A stretch of 64,000 nucleotides of DNA from Pedobacter ginsengisoli (lineage in GTDB: Bacteria > Bacteroidota > Bacteroidia > Sphingobacteriales > Sphingobacteriaceae): positions 4,089,555 through 4,153,554 of the forward strand of contig NZ_CP024091.1 of assembly GCF_002736205.1 (NCBI RefSeq), given 5' to 3'. The notes beneath the pieces were generated by a model, which saw only the letters and a list, made by a program, of their open reading frames with translations, made no database searches and was not told where the DNA came from. Positions 26,015 through 35,137 of this stretch are shown in pieces. Position 1 is the stretch's first letter. Each line of letters opens with the position of its first letter. Both the position numbers and the translations under genes were made by a program.

Positions 26015-27456
26015 TCCCCCCCTTCTGTATAAGGATATGGATTCCCTCCGGGAAAATTGTAGTCATCATAATAGTTAATAGACAATGTGGTAGTCAAAGC
26101 AGTAGGAAATGCCGAATTTGTATAGCCGTTTCCTGTGGTCACTTTGCCTTCCCAGTATACATTAACCGCATTAGCTAAATTCTGAACAGTGTTTAAATTG
26201 TCTGTTCCAGCTGTACTTCCCGGGTGAAGATAAATACCTTTAATAATTTCTCGACCCATTACGTCATATTTAACTGCTGCCCATTCCTGAGGTGCTTTAT
26301 TTCTTTGTTCTGCATCCTGTGTCAAAATCAACTGGTCCCGTTTATTGTAAACCATATATTCCCAGCCTTTCCCTGGTAACTTCTTTGCAGTCAATCTTCT
26401 TCGTCCATCATAACGATATTGATAGCAGAGATTATCAAGAGTTGTTTGAGGTATGGCAACATTTTTATCTGGTTCTGCTTTAGGAGGGAGTACAAAACTG
26501 AGATTACCAAAATCATCATACACATAATAAGTAGATAATGTATCCACCACAGCTCCATTCTGATTATAAGTCCTTTTTAAAACCACCCTTCCCTCTCTAT
26601 CCTTACATTCTAGTGAAGTGCCAGCATAGTTATATGAATTGTTATTATTTTCATCACGAGTAACTACTCTTGTAAGCGCATCTATCGGATAAAGTTCATT
26701 ATTGTCTTTTCGAGTTAGTGTACGGGCTCCTGTTACATTGTCAATTGCTACCTTATAGAGTGCCTCACGCTTATGGTTATCTTCTACATATGTAATGGTA
26801 TGCCCTTTATTTGGGCTTGAAGAAGTACCCAATTGCCAGTAATCTCCGGGAGCTCCCTGCTCTTCAAGTCTTCTTAGAGGCGAGGGTTCATAAACCGTTT
26901 CCGAAAAAGGATATGGTGTATGAACTACATTCACCTGATTTGTATAAAAACTAGATAAATCGGTAACATTTGGGCGTAAAAATCCAAATTCTCCTGATTT
27001 GGTATAAGGTAAATATTGAGTCTTTTCTAATCCGAGATCATTATAGTCTTTCAGCTGAAATACACTTGCAAGACTCGGACTTCCTTTCACTGCAATACTC
27101 CCTACTGATCTTCCCTGACCATCCATATAATCAATGACCGTATTTACCTGACAAACCAGATTTGTAGAATCAGAAGGATTTACAATTCCAGGTCTTCTAA
27201 CGTTGTGGGTAATTATATAATTAAAATTTCTATTGGTTGTATACAAACTTTGCTGACAATTGCCTCCGGGGGGAGTGATATAGGCGCTAAAACTTGTGCC
27301 AGCAGGTACAGTAAACCCATTTGTAAACGTAATACTCCCCGTTGCTGTAATTTCCCTTTGGTTATCATACGTGTCTAACGAGAGATGTTGAACCTGAGCC
27401 TGAATGTTACTTAGACAGCTAAAGAAAATTAAAAAAATAGTTAAGAGCTTTTTCAT
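26011..27456 (-). CDS. RHS toxin, N-terminal part (first reading frame of a split gene)
   Basis: The ATG at 27454-27456 gives a clean signal peptide (MKKLLTIFLIFFSCLSNIQAQ); the frame is open upstream to 27537 but that would bury it. The N-terminal block HLSLDTYDNQREI, ITFTNGFTVPAGTSF and the DYMDGQGRSVGSIAV segment match the 8154 paralogue. YD repeats follow up to SINYYDDYNFPGG. The frame then runs through seven G residues (26016-26022) and stops. One extra G, or two fewer, would join it in frame to the 24047-26014 part. The start is 37 bases after the TcB-like gene. Confidence 0.82.
   Translation of the reverse strand: MKKLLTIFLIFFSCLSNIQAQVQHLSLDTYDNQREITATGSITFTNGFTVPAGTSFSAYITPPGGNCQQSLYTTNRNFNYIITHNVRRPGIVNPSDSTNLVCQVNTVIDYMDGQGRSVGSIAVKGSPSLASVFQLKDYNDLGLEKTQYLPYTKSGEFGFLRPNVTDLSSFYTNQVNVVHTPYPFSETVYEPSPLRRLEEQGAPGDYWQLGTSSSPNKGHTITYVEDNHKREALYKVAIDNVTGARTLTRKDNNELYPIDALTRVVTRDENNNNSYNYAGTSLECKDREGRVVLKRTYNQNGAVVDTLSTYYVYDDFGNLSFVLPPKAEPDKNVAIPQTTLDNLCYQYRYDGRRRLTAKKLPGKGWEYMVYNKRDQLILTQDAEQRNKAPQEWAAVKYDVMGREIIKGIYLHPGSTAGTDNLNTVQNLANAVNVYWEGKVTTGNGYTNSAFPTALTTTLSINYYDDYNFPGGNPYPYTEGGE
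26016..26022 (-). other. G7 tract at the break in the RHS gene
   Basis: Seven consecutive C on the plus strand (G on the coding strand). The two halves of the RHS gene are out of frame by one base here. A tract of 8 or 5 would restore a continuous protein reading EGGGMTRG or EGGMTRG. Poly-G tracts of this kind are known slip sites. Confidence 0.7.
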
Positions 27457-27493
27457 TCTAGTGTTTTTAGACCATTTATAATCGGACCGTATT

Positions 27494-30400
27494 TTATTTG
27501 TATCTGCTGCCAATGTTATAATTATAGGCTTTAACAATATTACCCTGCTGATCCCTTATGTATTTAATGCGCTGTTCATTGTCATATTCATAGCTTGTAG
27601 ACAGCCCCTTTGGATCTTGAGACCGGGTAAGTCCTATTCCAACATTATAAGTATATGTACTTAGCTGGCCATCGACAGGATAGAAAGCCAGCTCATCAAT
27701 AAAGCCTGTACCCGAAATTGTTATTGTTGAATTTGCAGTTATTTCCCTTTCAGCCAAAATCCAGTTACCCTTTACATTCTTTTTTGTTTCGGCACTAACC
27801 GTTCCTCCTGTAACTGTTATAACAGATCCTACTTTGTACCAATACGACAAAATATATTTCTTACCGGTTGTATAGTATGTCTTAGTAACTGGTTTGCCAG
27901 CCAGAGGGTATACATTATCTGCAGCTGGCGATGTTAGGTCTACCACAGGAATACCAGCATATGTCCAGAATCCTTTCAAATAATCCTTATTGTCGCTTTC
28001 AAAATTTGTGTAACCAACATCATAGATATTTGGAACATTACTGACTTGCGCAACAGGATACTGCTGATTATACCCCCACAATACAGCCGTTTTTGGACTA
28101 TACAAATTCGAGAAAAGAACCACATTCCCCATCTCATCATAAAAATCATAACTACTTTTCTCTTCGTATCCGGCGTGGTTTTCACTATAACTTGTTAACG
28201 GGATATACTTACCACCCGTGTTCAATCTATAAGTTTTATCATTGAGGACAAGGCCATTAGAAGATTTGAATGTATTCTTTACCCCATCTGTTACCTGGTA
28301 GGCTGCATCTTTTTTTATCATAGATACCTGTTCTACAGGTTCAGACATACGATTTGCTGTTCTCAATAAGTCTACTCCATTAATTGTATTACTAGGAAAA
28401 TCTAATGGATATTTTATGCGTACGACTGTTGTATCACTATTGGAATTAAATGAAGAAATACGCGTTGGTTGCATATGATATACATTATCGTAATAGTAAT
28501 TGGTGGTACTTACCATTGGATCTATGCCTGAGAAGTTATAATCTGTTGTTAGGGTTTTTGAAAGTTTATAAACATTTGAGAATGCTGATAGCTCTACAAC
28601 GCTGCCATAATACTTCCCTGGATAATAATTATCCTCAACTTCTGGACCCAGCTCTCTATATCCCAAGGGATCCATATTAGCAATTGTTGCAATCCAACTA
28701 CATTCATAAACCAGTCCTGCACCACTTGCACCAGTCACAGGAGTTGCGGTACACAAGCGGAAATTAGTTGTATACTGTCCGATTAACATTCCCTTTATAC
28801 CTCCAAAAAAAGAATAGCGTTTGGGAGAGCTGGCAGGCGCTTTAAAATTTGTATATGTGTTTGCTGTTTCGCGAACTTTAGTTCCCGCTAATCTCGATCC
28901 GGCATATTCTACAATCCTGTATGCCTGTCCGGCAGGACGGCTTTCCTTTACTCCCTGATTTGTATACAGCTCTGGCATATTTAGTTGTGTTGTAGATGAA
29001 GCAATAACATAATTCCATGGACCAGCCTCAACATCTGATGGGGAATAATAATATACCGTTTCACCACTTGGATTAGGCCCATTATAAATAGTCTCCGTAA
29101 CGGAGGGATAGTATGCTGAACTCCCCTTATGAAGAGCAAGATCATTTAAAGGATGCGACATATAATTTAAATTTTCTGAGCTATATGTTGACAATCCATC
29201 AGCATACTTATAAATTATACTTGAAACTACACCTGGTATGTTAACAATACCATAACCGCTTTCAACGGTACTTAAGAACGAAGGACTTCCAACACCATAC
29301 TTATAACTCTTTTTTGATAAGGTTTTTCCAGAAAACATGATGCCATCATTTCGAGTAATGGATTTTATGCGGATTCCACCACCGTTATAAACCTTATAAT
29401 ATTGTTGATATGTATTTGGCCCAGTTTGAGTCCATCCTTGAATCTGGTACTTATTTGATTCATATTCATAGTTAATCGACTCCCCCGTTGGGGTTGATAT
29501 TTTTTTTATAGTACCTTTCTGAGCCTCCCAGAAATTCGTCTCTCTAAGGGCGTACCCAACATTGGAAACGTTAACATCATTTGGGCTATAAAAATCCTTT
29601 GCCTCACCCCTATGGAATTCAAATGAGGATGGAGCGCTACTAGGGTAATTTTTATAGCGAGCCGAATAATGAGGTATATCCCGAAGTGAGATAAGGCTAT
29701 CTGGATTCTCCAGAAGAGTTTTATTATCTATTTTACCATTGTAAAATCCCCATCTATCTTGTGCCATACTTCCTGAAGTTGGGTCAACAGGCAATTTACC
29801 GAAAGAACCAGATGTATCACCGCCATAATAATTAAAACTCCATTTCCCAGCCTTTGCACCATTTGCATCTTGTACTTCTATACTAGTTAGATAATGTCCA
29901 TACTGAACATCAGGATCATAGTTAAATTCATATCGTTTTAACCATTTATATGCCGATTTCACCTTTTGTTCTACAATTACTGCGGTTAAAACGTCGCGAC
30001 CAAGTACATCAGTTGTACTATATTCAAACCTAACCCTTCCAGTGGCATAAATTATTGTTTTTATTCTATAATGTTCGGCAACATCTGTTCTTGTCTGTGC
30101 AACAACAGGTTCACCCTGAAAATAGTAGGGACCATTAAAATCTTGCCAGGTCCCATCTGATTTTTTCATCAAATTTCTAGTCAATGGTAAGGTTTCTAAA
30201 GTTGTAATTCTTCTTTTGCCTGCAATTCCACTAACAAAGCTTTTTTGATCATATTCAAACTTAACAGTATCCTTAAATTTTGAAGAAATGATTGAATAAA
30301 GGTTATAGTCTGAAACATAGGAATAAATATCTCTTCCCCAAATCTCAGATGGAGACAGTTCCCGCATTTCTGTTGATACTTCATCCACACTTCTATATCT

Positions 30401-31072
30401 TTTTTGTTTATCGACAAGAATCCTGTCTCCAGCCATAAAATTATGAACAAGACCATCACCAATAGTTATTTTATGTCCTGCAGAACCATCATACTTAAAA
30501 GTCGGATCGTATGGGAACGTTAATCCATCTTTAACAAATCTTCCGCCAGCAGTTGGCAAAGTATAACTAAATGCATCAAATGCATAATCATAAACACCCA
30601 ATATAACTTTACGTAGTTTTTCCCTGTCGTTCCTAATGTTATCAGGATTTAAACTAAAATTGGTAGTGGAGGTCAATGAATTGCTGGAATTACTAAATTC
30701 ATCATCACGACCATTTATTTGCTTAATAATTTTGCCACCAGCGTTAAGCTCCCAGCCCATACCAGGTGCTCCGGCCTCCTGACCAACCTTTATCCCAAGG
30801 GCGCTATAGCTAATAGAAATGGGAACTACAATATCATGAGCCTTTACCTCATATAATGGGATATTTATATTTACTGTTCCTGTACTGTATTCAACATTAT
30901 CCAGACCATTGGAGGAATTAAAATTTCCAATTTTGGGGGCCTCTCCCACAGGTCCACCCGCACGTTTATCGTAAGAGATCTGAGCTTTGAGATTTGAAAA
31001 ACAAAGGAGTAAGAAAGGAGTTAACAAAACTAGCGAATTCCTTAATTTCGAATAATTTAAATAGCCTGGCAT
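27494..31072 (-). CDS. SpvB/TcB-like large YD-repeat partner protein (second unit)
   Basis: 1,192 residues with a signal peptide (LVLLTPFLLLCFSNLKAQ). The N-terminal block VNINIPLYEVKAHDIVVPIS, SYSALGIKVGQ and GMGWELNAGGKI parallels the gene at 11646 and the SpvB-like end of Tc B components. The C-terminus ends with YD-repeat sequence (STYTYNVGIGLTRSQDPKG, SYEYDNEQRIKYIRDQQG) and leads directly into the RHS gene. Length and layout are almost identical to the first unit although the sequences have diverged widely. The two units therefore look like old duplicates or separate acquisitions of one module. No TcA-like gene accompanies it. Confidence 0.82.
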   Translation of the reverse strand: MPGYLNYSKLRNSLVLLTPFLLLCFSNLKAQISYDKRAGGPVGEAPKIGNFNSSNGLDNVEYSTGTVNINIPLYEVKAHDIVVPISISYSALGIKVGQEAGAPGMGWELNAGGKIIKQINGRDDEFSNSSNSLTSTTNFSLNPDNIRNDREKLRKVILGVYDYAFDAFSYTLPTAGGRFVKDGLTFPYDPTFKYDGSAGHKITIGDGLVHNFMAGDRILVDKQKRYRSVDEVSTEMRELSPSEIWGRDIYSYVSDYNLYSIISSKFKDTVKFEYDQKSFVSGIAGKRRITTLETLPLTRNLMKKSDGTWQDFNGPYYFQGEPVVAQTRTDVAEHYRIKTIIYATGRVRFEYSTTDVLGRDVLTAVIVEQKVKSAYKWLKRYEFNYDPDVQYGHYLTSIEVQDANGAKAGKWSFNYYGGDTSGSFGKLPVDPTSGSMAQDRWGFYNGKIDNKTLLENPDSLISLRDIPHYSARYKNYPSSAPSSFEFHRGEAKDFYSPNDVNVSNVGYALRETNFWEAQKGTIKKISTPTGESINYEYESNKYQIQGWTQTGPNTYQQYYKVYNGGGIRIKSITRNDGIMFSGKTLSKKSYKYGVGSPSFLSTVESGYGIVNIPGVVSSIIYKYADGLSTYSSENLNYMSHPLNDLALHKGSSAYYPSVTETIYNGPNPSGETVYYYSPSDVEAGPWNYVIASSTTQLNMPELYTNQGVKESRPAGQAYRIVEYAGSRLAGTKVRETANTYTNFKAPASSPKRYSFFGGIKGMLIGQYTTNFRLCTATPVTGASGAGLVYECSWIATIANMDPLGYRELGPEVEDNYYPGKYYGSVVELSAFSNVYKLSKTLTTDYNFSGIDPMVSTTNYYYDNVYHMQPTRISSFNSNSDTTVVRIKYPLDFPSNTINGVDLLRTANRMSEPVEQVSMIKKDAAYQVTDGVKNTFKSSNGLVLNDKTYRLNTGGKYIPLTSYSENHAGYEEKSSYDFYDEMGNVVLFSNLYSPKTAVLWGYNQQYPVAQVSNVPNIYDVGYTNFESDNKDYLKGFWTYAGIPVVDLTSPAADNVYPLAGKPVTKTYYTTGKKYILSYWYKVGSVITVTGGTVSAETKKNVKGNWILAEREITANSTITISGTGFIDELAFYPVDGQLSTYTYNVGIGLTRSQDPKGLSTSYEYDNEQRIKYIRDQQGNIVKAYNYNIGSRYK

Positions 31073-31221
31073 TTCGATTGCGTTAAGTAGTTTATCTTAA
31101 AGTTATTAATCGGATAGATATTAAAAAAAATGTATAGGGATTTCTGTGCAAACAGCTGGAGTCTACAGAATTATAAAACGTTGTCTTTATTACAAGACCT
31201 TCCTGTGTAGGTTGTTGTTTT

Positions 31222-31248
31222 GAGAGCATTTGAGATGAAGCGTTAAAG
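31222..31248 (-). promoter_or_regulatory. Possible leader motif upstream of the second TcB-like gene (weak copy)
   Basis: The minus strand reads TTTAACGCTTCATCTCAAAT then GCTCTCA, sharing the ATGCTCTCAAA core and the TTAACG block with the better copies. It lies in the 247-bp gap between the frameshifted fibre gene and the large YD gene; nothing else was seen in that gap. Confidence 0.3.
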
Positions 31249-31319
31249 AAACCAAAAGGCTTATGTTTTAAATATATATACAATTAAATTGATTTACAAA
31301 ATTTGAGATTAATTAAAAT

Positions 31320-32071
31320 CTATTTAAGTTTATCTAACTGTTTTTGCTGCATTTTTAAAGTTTCAGCCTGTTGCTGAACTTGTTTATTTAGCTGTATCAT
31401 AATTAATGTCATCTCTTCTATTTTCTTTAATAGCTTTGCATTCATATCCCCCAGATCAACCCCATTTGTTTTTACTTCATCAGCCGAAGGAATCCCAGGT
31501 AAATGACCTTTTTCATTAATATGCTTTTCTGTATCTTTTAGTGATGGTAGCTGATAATCCTTTGCAAAAACATAATCTGGCCAGTTGGCAGTTTCCACTT
31601 TAATTTCTCTTGCACGGATATTTCCATTTACTGCTAATTTAACATCGGGTATTGATGTTCCAATTCCAACATTACCATCCTTATCAATCTCCATTCTCGG
31701 ATAAACTCCAATGCCATTTGATGTTGCAAATATTAAGGAGGCAGATGAATTCACAGCGGCCTCCCCCTGTATATTACTTCCTATGTAGGCCATTCCCTGA
31801 AACCAACAGAATTTCTTGATATCCAAGACAAAGTTCCTCCTGAACTATTATTCAAAACAGAGCCTGTGCTTAAAATAATATGCGATTGACTATTGATTGT
31901 GGTATTAGAGTTAAAAATTTCCAAAACCTTATTGCTCCCTCCATGAAAGAAAGATGAAGGTGATAAAGTTCCAATTCCAACACTCCCAGTTGCCGTAAAT
32001 GTATTTGTCTGCCCCCTAGAAATGTTAAGTCCCAGTACCATTAAGATTAGCAGAGTTAAAGATAATTTCAT
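31320..32071 (-). pseudogene. Tail-fibre-like gene broken by a one-base deletion in a T run
   Basis: The N-terminal half (start 32069-32071, signal peptide MKLSLTLLILMVLGLNISRG, then TNTFTATGSVGIGT) ends at a stop near 31781. The C-terminal half continues in another frame with WFQGMAYIGSN and the complete shared domain (NWPDYVFAKDYQLPSL, HLPGIPSADE, DLGDMNAKLLKKIEE). Adding one T to the TTT in GGTTTCAGGG (about 31800) joins them as SVGFQGMAY. The last 20 residues are almost identical to those of the gene at 38315, suggesting gene conversion. It could be a sequencing error, true decay or phase-off. Confidence 0.8.
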
Positions 32072-32072
32072 G

Positions 32073-32750
32073 CTATTTAATTTTAGATTTTAGATATAAT
32101 ATGTCTTTCTTTTGCTCATCATTTTCTTTCTTTATTTCTATTAAGTATAAAGTAAGCTCCTCAATTTTCTGTAAAAGCTTGGCATTCATCTCACCCAAAT
32201 CAACTCCATTGGCTTTTACCTCTTTAGCTGAAGGAATTCCAGGCAAGTGACCTTTCTCTTCAATGTGCTTTTCTGTTTGTTCTAATGATACTAGCTCATA
32301 ATCCTTTGCAAAAACGTAGTCCGGCCAGTCAGCTGCTTCTACTTTAATTTCCTGGGCTCTTATCTTTCCCTTTACAGAGAGTTTCTCTGTTGGAGATGTT
32401 GTTCCAATACCCACATTACCTGTTGTTTTCAAATACAATTGTCCTCCTACTACATTAGTACTTCTTATATCCAAATCATTGTACAGACCATTATATGCAC
32501 CGACAATTCCCGCATTCTGAGTAGTAGTTGATATAGTTTGTATAATTAGCCCTGTTGTTCCATTTGTTACACTCAAAGCGTTTGAATTAGACGGAACCAT
32601 AACGGTTAAAGGATAAATCGGATTTGTTACACCAATTCCAACCCTTCCCGTAGTAGGAAAAGTATTGGTTTGGGCACTTGTCTTCGATTGATAACACAAA
32701 CTTGATAACAAACAGATAATTAAAATTTTGGAAAGAAAATTTATTTTCAT
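32073..32750 (-). CDS. Tail-fibre-like surface protein
   Basis: 225 residues. A signal peptide (MKINFLSKILIICLLSSLC..) leads into the module QTNTFPTTGRVGIGVTNPIY. A short variable beta shaft, a second GNVGIGTTSPTEKLSVKG, the shared C-terminal domain (DWPDYVFAKDYELVSL, HLPGIPSAKE, DLGEMNAKLLQKIEEL) and a lysine-rich coiled coil follow. It is one of the shortest intact members. It ends one base before the broken gene at 31320-32071. Confidence 0.82.
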   Translation of the reverse strand: MKINFLSKILIICLLSSLCYQSKTSAQTNTFPTTGRVGIGVTNPIYPLTVMVPSNSNALSVTNGTTGLIIQTISTTTQNAGIVGAYNGLYNDLDIRSTNVVGGQLYLKTTGNVGIGTTSPTEKLSVKGKIRAQEIKVEAADWPDYVFAKDYELVSLEQTEKHIEEKGHLPGIPSAKEVKANGVDLGEMNAKLLQKIEELTLYLIEIKKENDEQKKDILYLKSKIK

Positions 32751-32858
32751 TTAAAACGATTTTATGGTAAGAAAAATTAACAATGTCATTATGATGAAAG
32801 CAGTTTAAGATCTTGACGAAAGTTATTTGGAATCTGACAAATATTCAGGTTGTCAGAA

Positions 32859-33259
32859 TTAGAATGAATGAATTTGAAAGCATAGAGAAGTCGTTAATTT
32901 AATGCTCCAATACGGCGAACCTATTTTACTGGTATGAAAGTAAATAGCATGATTTTCTGTAGCTACAGCGCCAATTGACCTCCAGTTTCCTGCATATATC
33001 TTCAAATCATTGCCAAATGTCTTAATCATCGCATCATAATCATTTTCAATACCAAACTCAAGACTAGGATAATTAGAAACTGATCCGATTCTTAAAGCTA
33101 CAGTCCCATTTATTCCCCCTGATCTAACATTAACGTTTAATTTACTTTCAGGGTTATTGTTCCAATTCCAACATTTCCGCTTGAAGGAAATGTATTCGTT
33201 TGTGCAAGTGAAATTACAGTGCATAAGCACAGTACCATCAAGATGTAAAGCTGTCTCAT
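32859..33259 (-). pseudogene. Tail-fibre-like gene, frameshifted and lacking the C-terminal domain
   Basis: The start at 33257-33259 gives MRQLYILMVLCLCTVISLAQ then TNTFPSSGNVGIGT, after which the frame fails. In the next frame NNPESKLNVNVRSGG continues the pattern. One extra A in ACAAT near 33160 would repair it. The remainder stops at 32859 without the WPDYVF domain; the frame runs into a copy of the recurring leader motif (32876-32904). The 3' end was therefore probably removed by recombination at that motif. Confidence 0.75.
32876..32904 (-). promoter_or_regulatory. Recurring leader motif, copy 2 (upstream of the 32073-32750 gene)
   Basis: The minus strand reads CATTAAATTAACGACTTCTC then TATGCTTTC. 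It shares TTAAcGACTyTcTATGCtyTC with the other copies. It lies about 130 bases before the fibre gene and also encodes the last residues of the truncated pseudogene. Confidence 0.4.
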
Positions 33260-33262
33260 ATT

Positions 33263-34159
33263 TTATTTATTACTTTTCAATATTTCTACTTCTTTTTTTA
33301 ATTCTATCAAGTACAATGTTAGTTCCTCAATCTTCTTTAGCAGTTTAGCATTCATTTCACCCAGATCAACTCCATTAGCTTTAACCTCTTCAGCAGAAGG
33401 AATATCAGGCAAATGACCTTTCTCTGCAATATGCTTTTCTGTTTCTTTTAATGAGGGTAACTTGTAGCCTTTTGCAAATACGTAGTCTGGCCAATTAGCT
33501 GTCTCCACCTTAATTTCCTGTGCCCGTATTTTACCCTTTACAGAAAGCTTTTCTGAAGGCGCTAAGGTACCAATACCAACATTACCAAAAACACTAAAAT
33601 TCTGTACATCATGTGTTTCAGTTTGGTTGGGAGTAAAATCCTCAATTTCACTCAATACATCCTCATTCAATGGGAGTCCATCTTTTTCATATGGAATGGC
33701 CAGCATATTTTCAGCTGTTGAAATTGTCCAGCCCATAAATTTAAACCCTTGATTAAAATACGATGCGCGATAAGGTACTTCAAGAGCTAAATACCTTTTA
33801 CCGTTGAACAAACATCTTTTCAACTTCCATGGACTTGCATTATTATAATCAGAAATAACACTTGCCGTAGTGGTAGTATACGCGGCTGAAGTATTAAGAT
33901 TTGCAACATTTAATCTGTTAGAACCAGTTACTGAACCTCTTAATGCAGTAATGGTACCAATTGCATGATTTGCCCCAATGATCGTTCCTGAATAGGCTTC
34001 ATGTAAAAGTATAACCACCTTACTATAGTTACCAATAGGTGTATAAGCAGGAATAACAATGTTTTTATATCCTGGGGCTATTGTAGTTACCTGACCATAA
34101 GTTTTAAATGATATTATTCCCAGAATAAACAGGAAAAGAGCTTTTTTTATTCTTGTCAT
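33263..34159 (-). CDS. Tail-fibre-like surface protein
   Basis: 298 residues with a signal peptide (MTRIKKALFLFILGIISFKTYG). The unique N-terminal domain of about 170 residues is beta-rich (NIVIPAYTPIGNYSKVVILL, NRLNVANLNTSAAYT, GFKFMGWTIS). GNVGIGTLAPSEKLSVKGK links it to the shared C-terminal domain (NWPDYVFAKGYKLPSL, HLPDIPSAEE, DLGEMNAKLLKKIEEL). The variable head probably determines the binding partner. It ends just before the pseudogene at 33259 and starts 6 bases after the next fibre gene. Confidence 0.82.
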   Translation of the reverse strand: MTRIKKALFLFILGIISFKTYGQVTTIAPGYKNIVIPAYTPIGNYSKVVILLHEAYSGTIIGANHAIGTITALRGSVTGSNRLNVANLNTSAAYTTTTASVISDYNNASPWKLKRCLFNGKRYLALEVPYRASYFNQGFKFMGWTISTAENMLAIPYEKDGLPLNEDVLSEIEDFTPNQTETHDVQNFSVFGNVGIGTLAPSEKLSVKGKIRAQEIKVETANWPDYVFAKGYKLPSLKETEKHIAEKGHLPDIPSAEEVKANGVDLGEMNAKLLKKIEELTLYLIELKKEVEILKSNK

Positions 34160-34165
34160 AATTTG

Positions 34166-35056
34166 TTACCGTTTGATATTTTCCAATTTATTTAATCGTG
34201 TTTCCAACATTTTCACATTTTTATTTTGCTCTATTATGTATAGAGTTAACTCTTCTATCTTTTGCAATAACTTGGCATTCATCTCACCAAGACTAACCCC
34301 TTCTGCCTTTATTTCTTTAGCTGAAGGAATACCTGCCAAATGTCCCTTTTCTTTAATATGCTGTTCTGTTTCTTGCAATGAGGGTAACTGATAGTCTTTA
34401 GCGAAAACATAGTCCGGCCAGTTGGCTGTTTCTACTTTAATTTCTTGCGCTCTTATTTTGCCCTTCACAGACAATCTTTCACTTGGATTTACAGTTCCAA
34501 TACCTAGATTTCCATTTGAATTCCACAATCCATTTCCTGGCATAAAAACATCCCCCTTAAATCGATTACGATAAGGAACCTCAACCGTATTCGTTCCGCT
34601 AAGCGCCTCATCAACTGCGGTCCAGCCTTGAAACCAAGTTGCCGTATCACCTTGACCATTTGAGTACACACTTACTGTAAACCTCTGAAAATAAGACTTA
34701 TCATTAATAAATATTATTACTTTCCCTCCCTCATTAGAAAGGAAAATGGGAGGAGTGTACGCCCCAGATGAAGAAATTCTAGGATAATGAAAATAATAAC
34801 TGGAGGTAGCTGGTGGATTCCACCAGACGTAATAAGTTATAGTTAAACTTATAGGTTCTGCTCCTCCATAATTGTACCCTGTAATAGTAATTGTGGGCAT
34901 ACCATTGGCAGGAACGAACGGAAGATTTGTTTTTATTTTAACTCCATAAGTTGGAGTTGTATTGCTCGAGTAATTCAAAATGTTATTATAATTCTGAGCA
35001 TACGCCATATGCGTAAAAAGAATTCCTATTATTAGTAAAATTTGATATCTTTTCAT
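34166..35056 (-). CDS. Tail-fibre-like surface protein
   Basis: 296 residues with signal peptide MKRYQILLIIGILFTHMAYAQ. The head domain is the same type as in the genes at 2155 and 15229 (VKIKTNLPFVPANGMPTITI, GYNYGGAEPISLTITYYVW, YTPPIFLSNEGGKVIIFIND, WFQGWTAVDEAL). The shared C-terminal domain has the KGHLAGIPSAKE variant, with Ala for the usual Pro. The coiled-coil tail ends in VKMLETRLNKLENIKR. Three genes with this head in one window point to spread of heads by duplication. Confidence 0.82.
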   Translation of the reverse strand: MKRYQILLIIGILFTHMAYAQNYNNILNYSSNTTPTYGVKIKTNLPFVPANGMPTITITGYNYGGAEPISLTITYYVWWNPPATSSYYFHYPRISSSGAYTPPIFLSNEGGKVIIFINDKSYFQRFTVSVYSNGQGDTATWFQGWTAVDEALSGTNTVEVPYRNRFKGDVFMPGNGLWNSNGNLGIGTVNPSERLSVKGKIRAQEIKVETANWPDYVFAKDYQLPSLQETEQHIKEKGHLAGIPSAKEIKAEGVSLGEMNAKLLQKIEELTLYIIEQNKNVKMLETRLNKLENIKR

Positions 35057-35137
35057 TTTTTTATTTTTTTAGATGTTCTGCTAATTTTGGCTCTAAGCAT
35101 TTCAATATCTTTTCTATATCCTTGATTTTAACATTCC

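Noticed and set aside
31092..31283. 63-codon minus-strand open frame between a fibre gene and the TcB-like gene
   Set aside because: No protein-like pattern; it merely extends the ATGCTCTCA of the leader-like motif. Kept only as a possible leader peptide.
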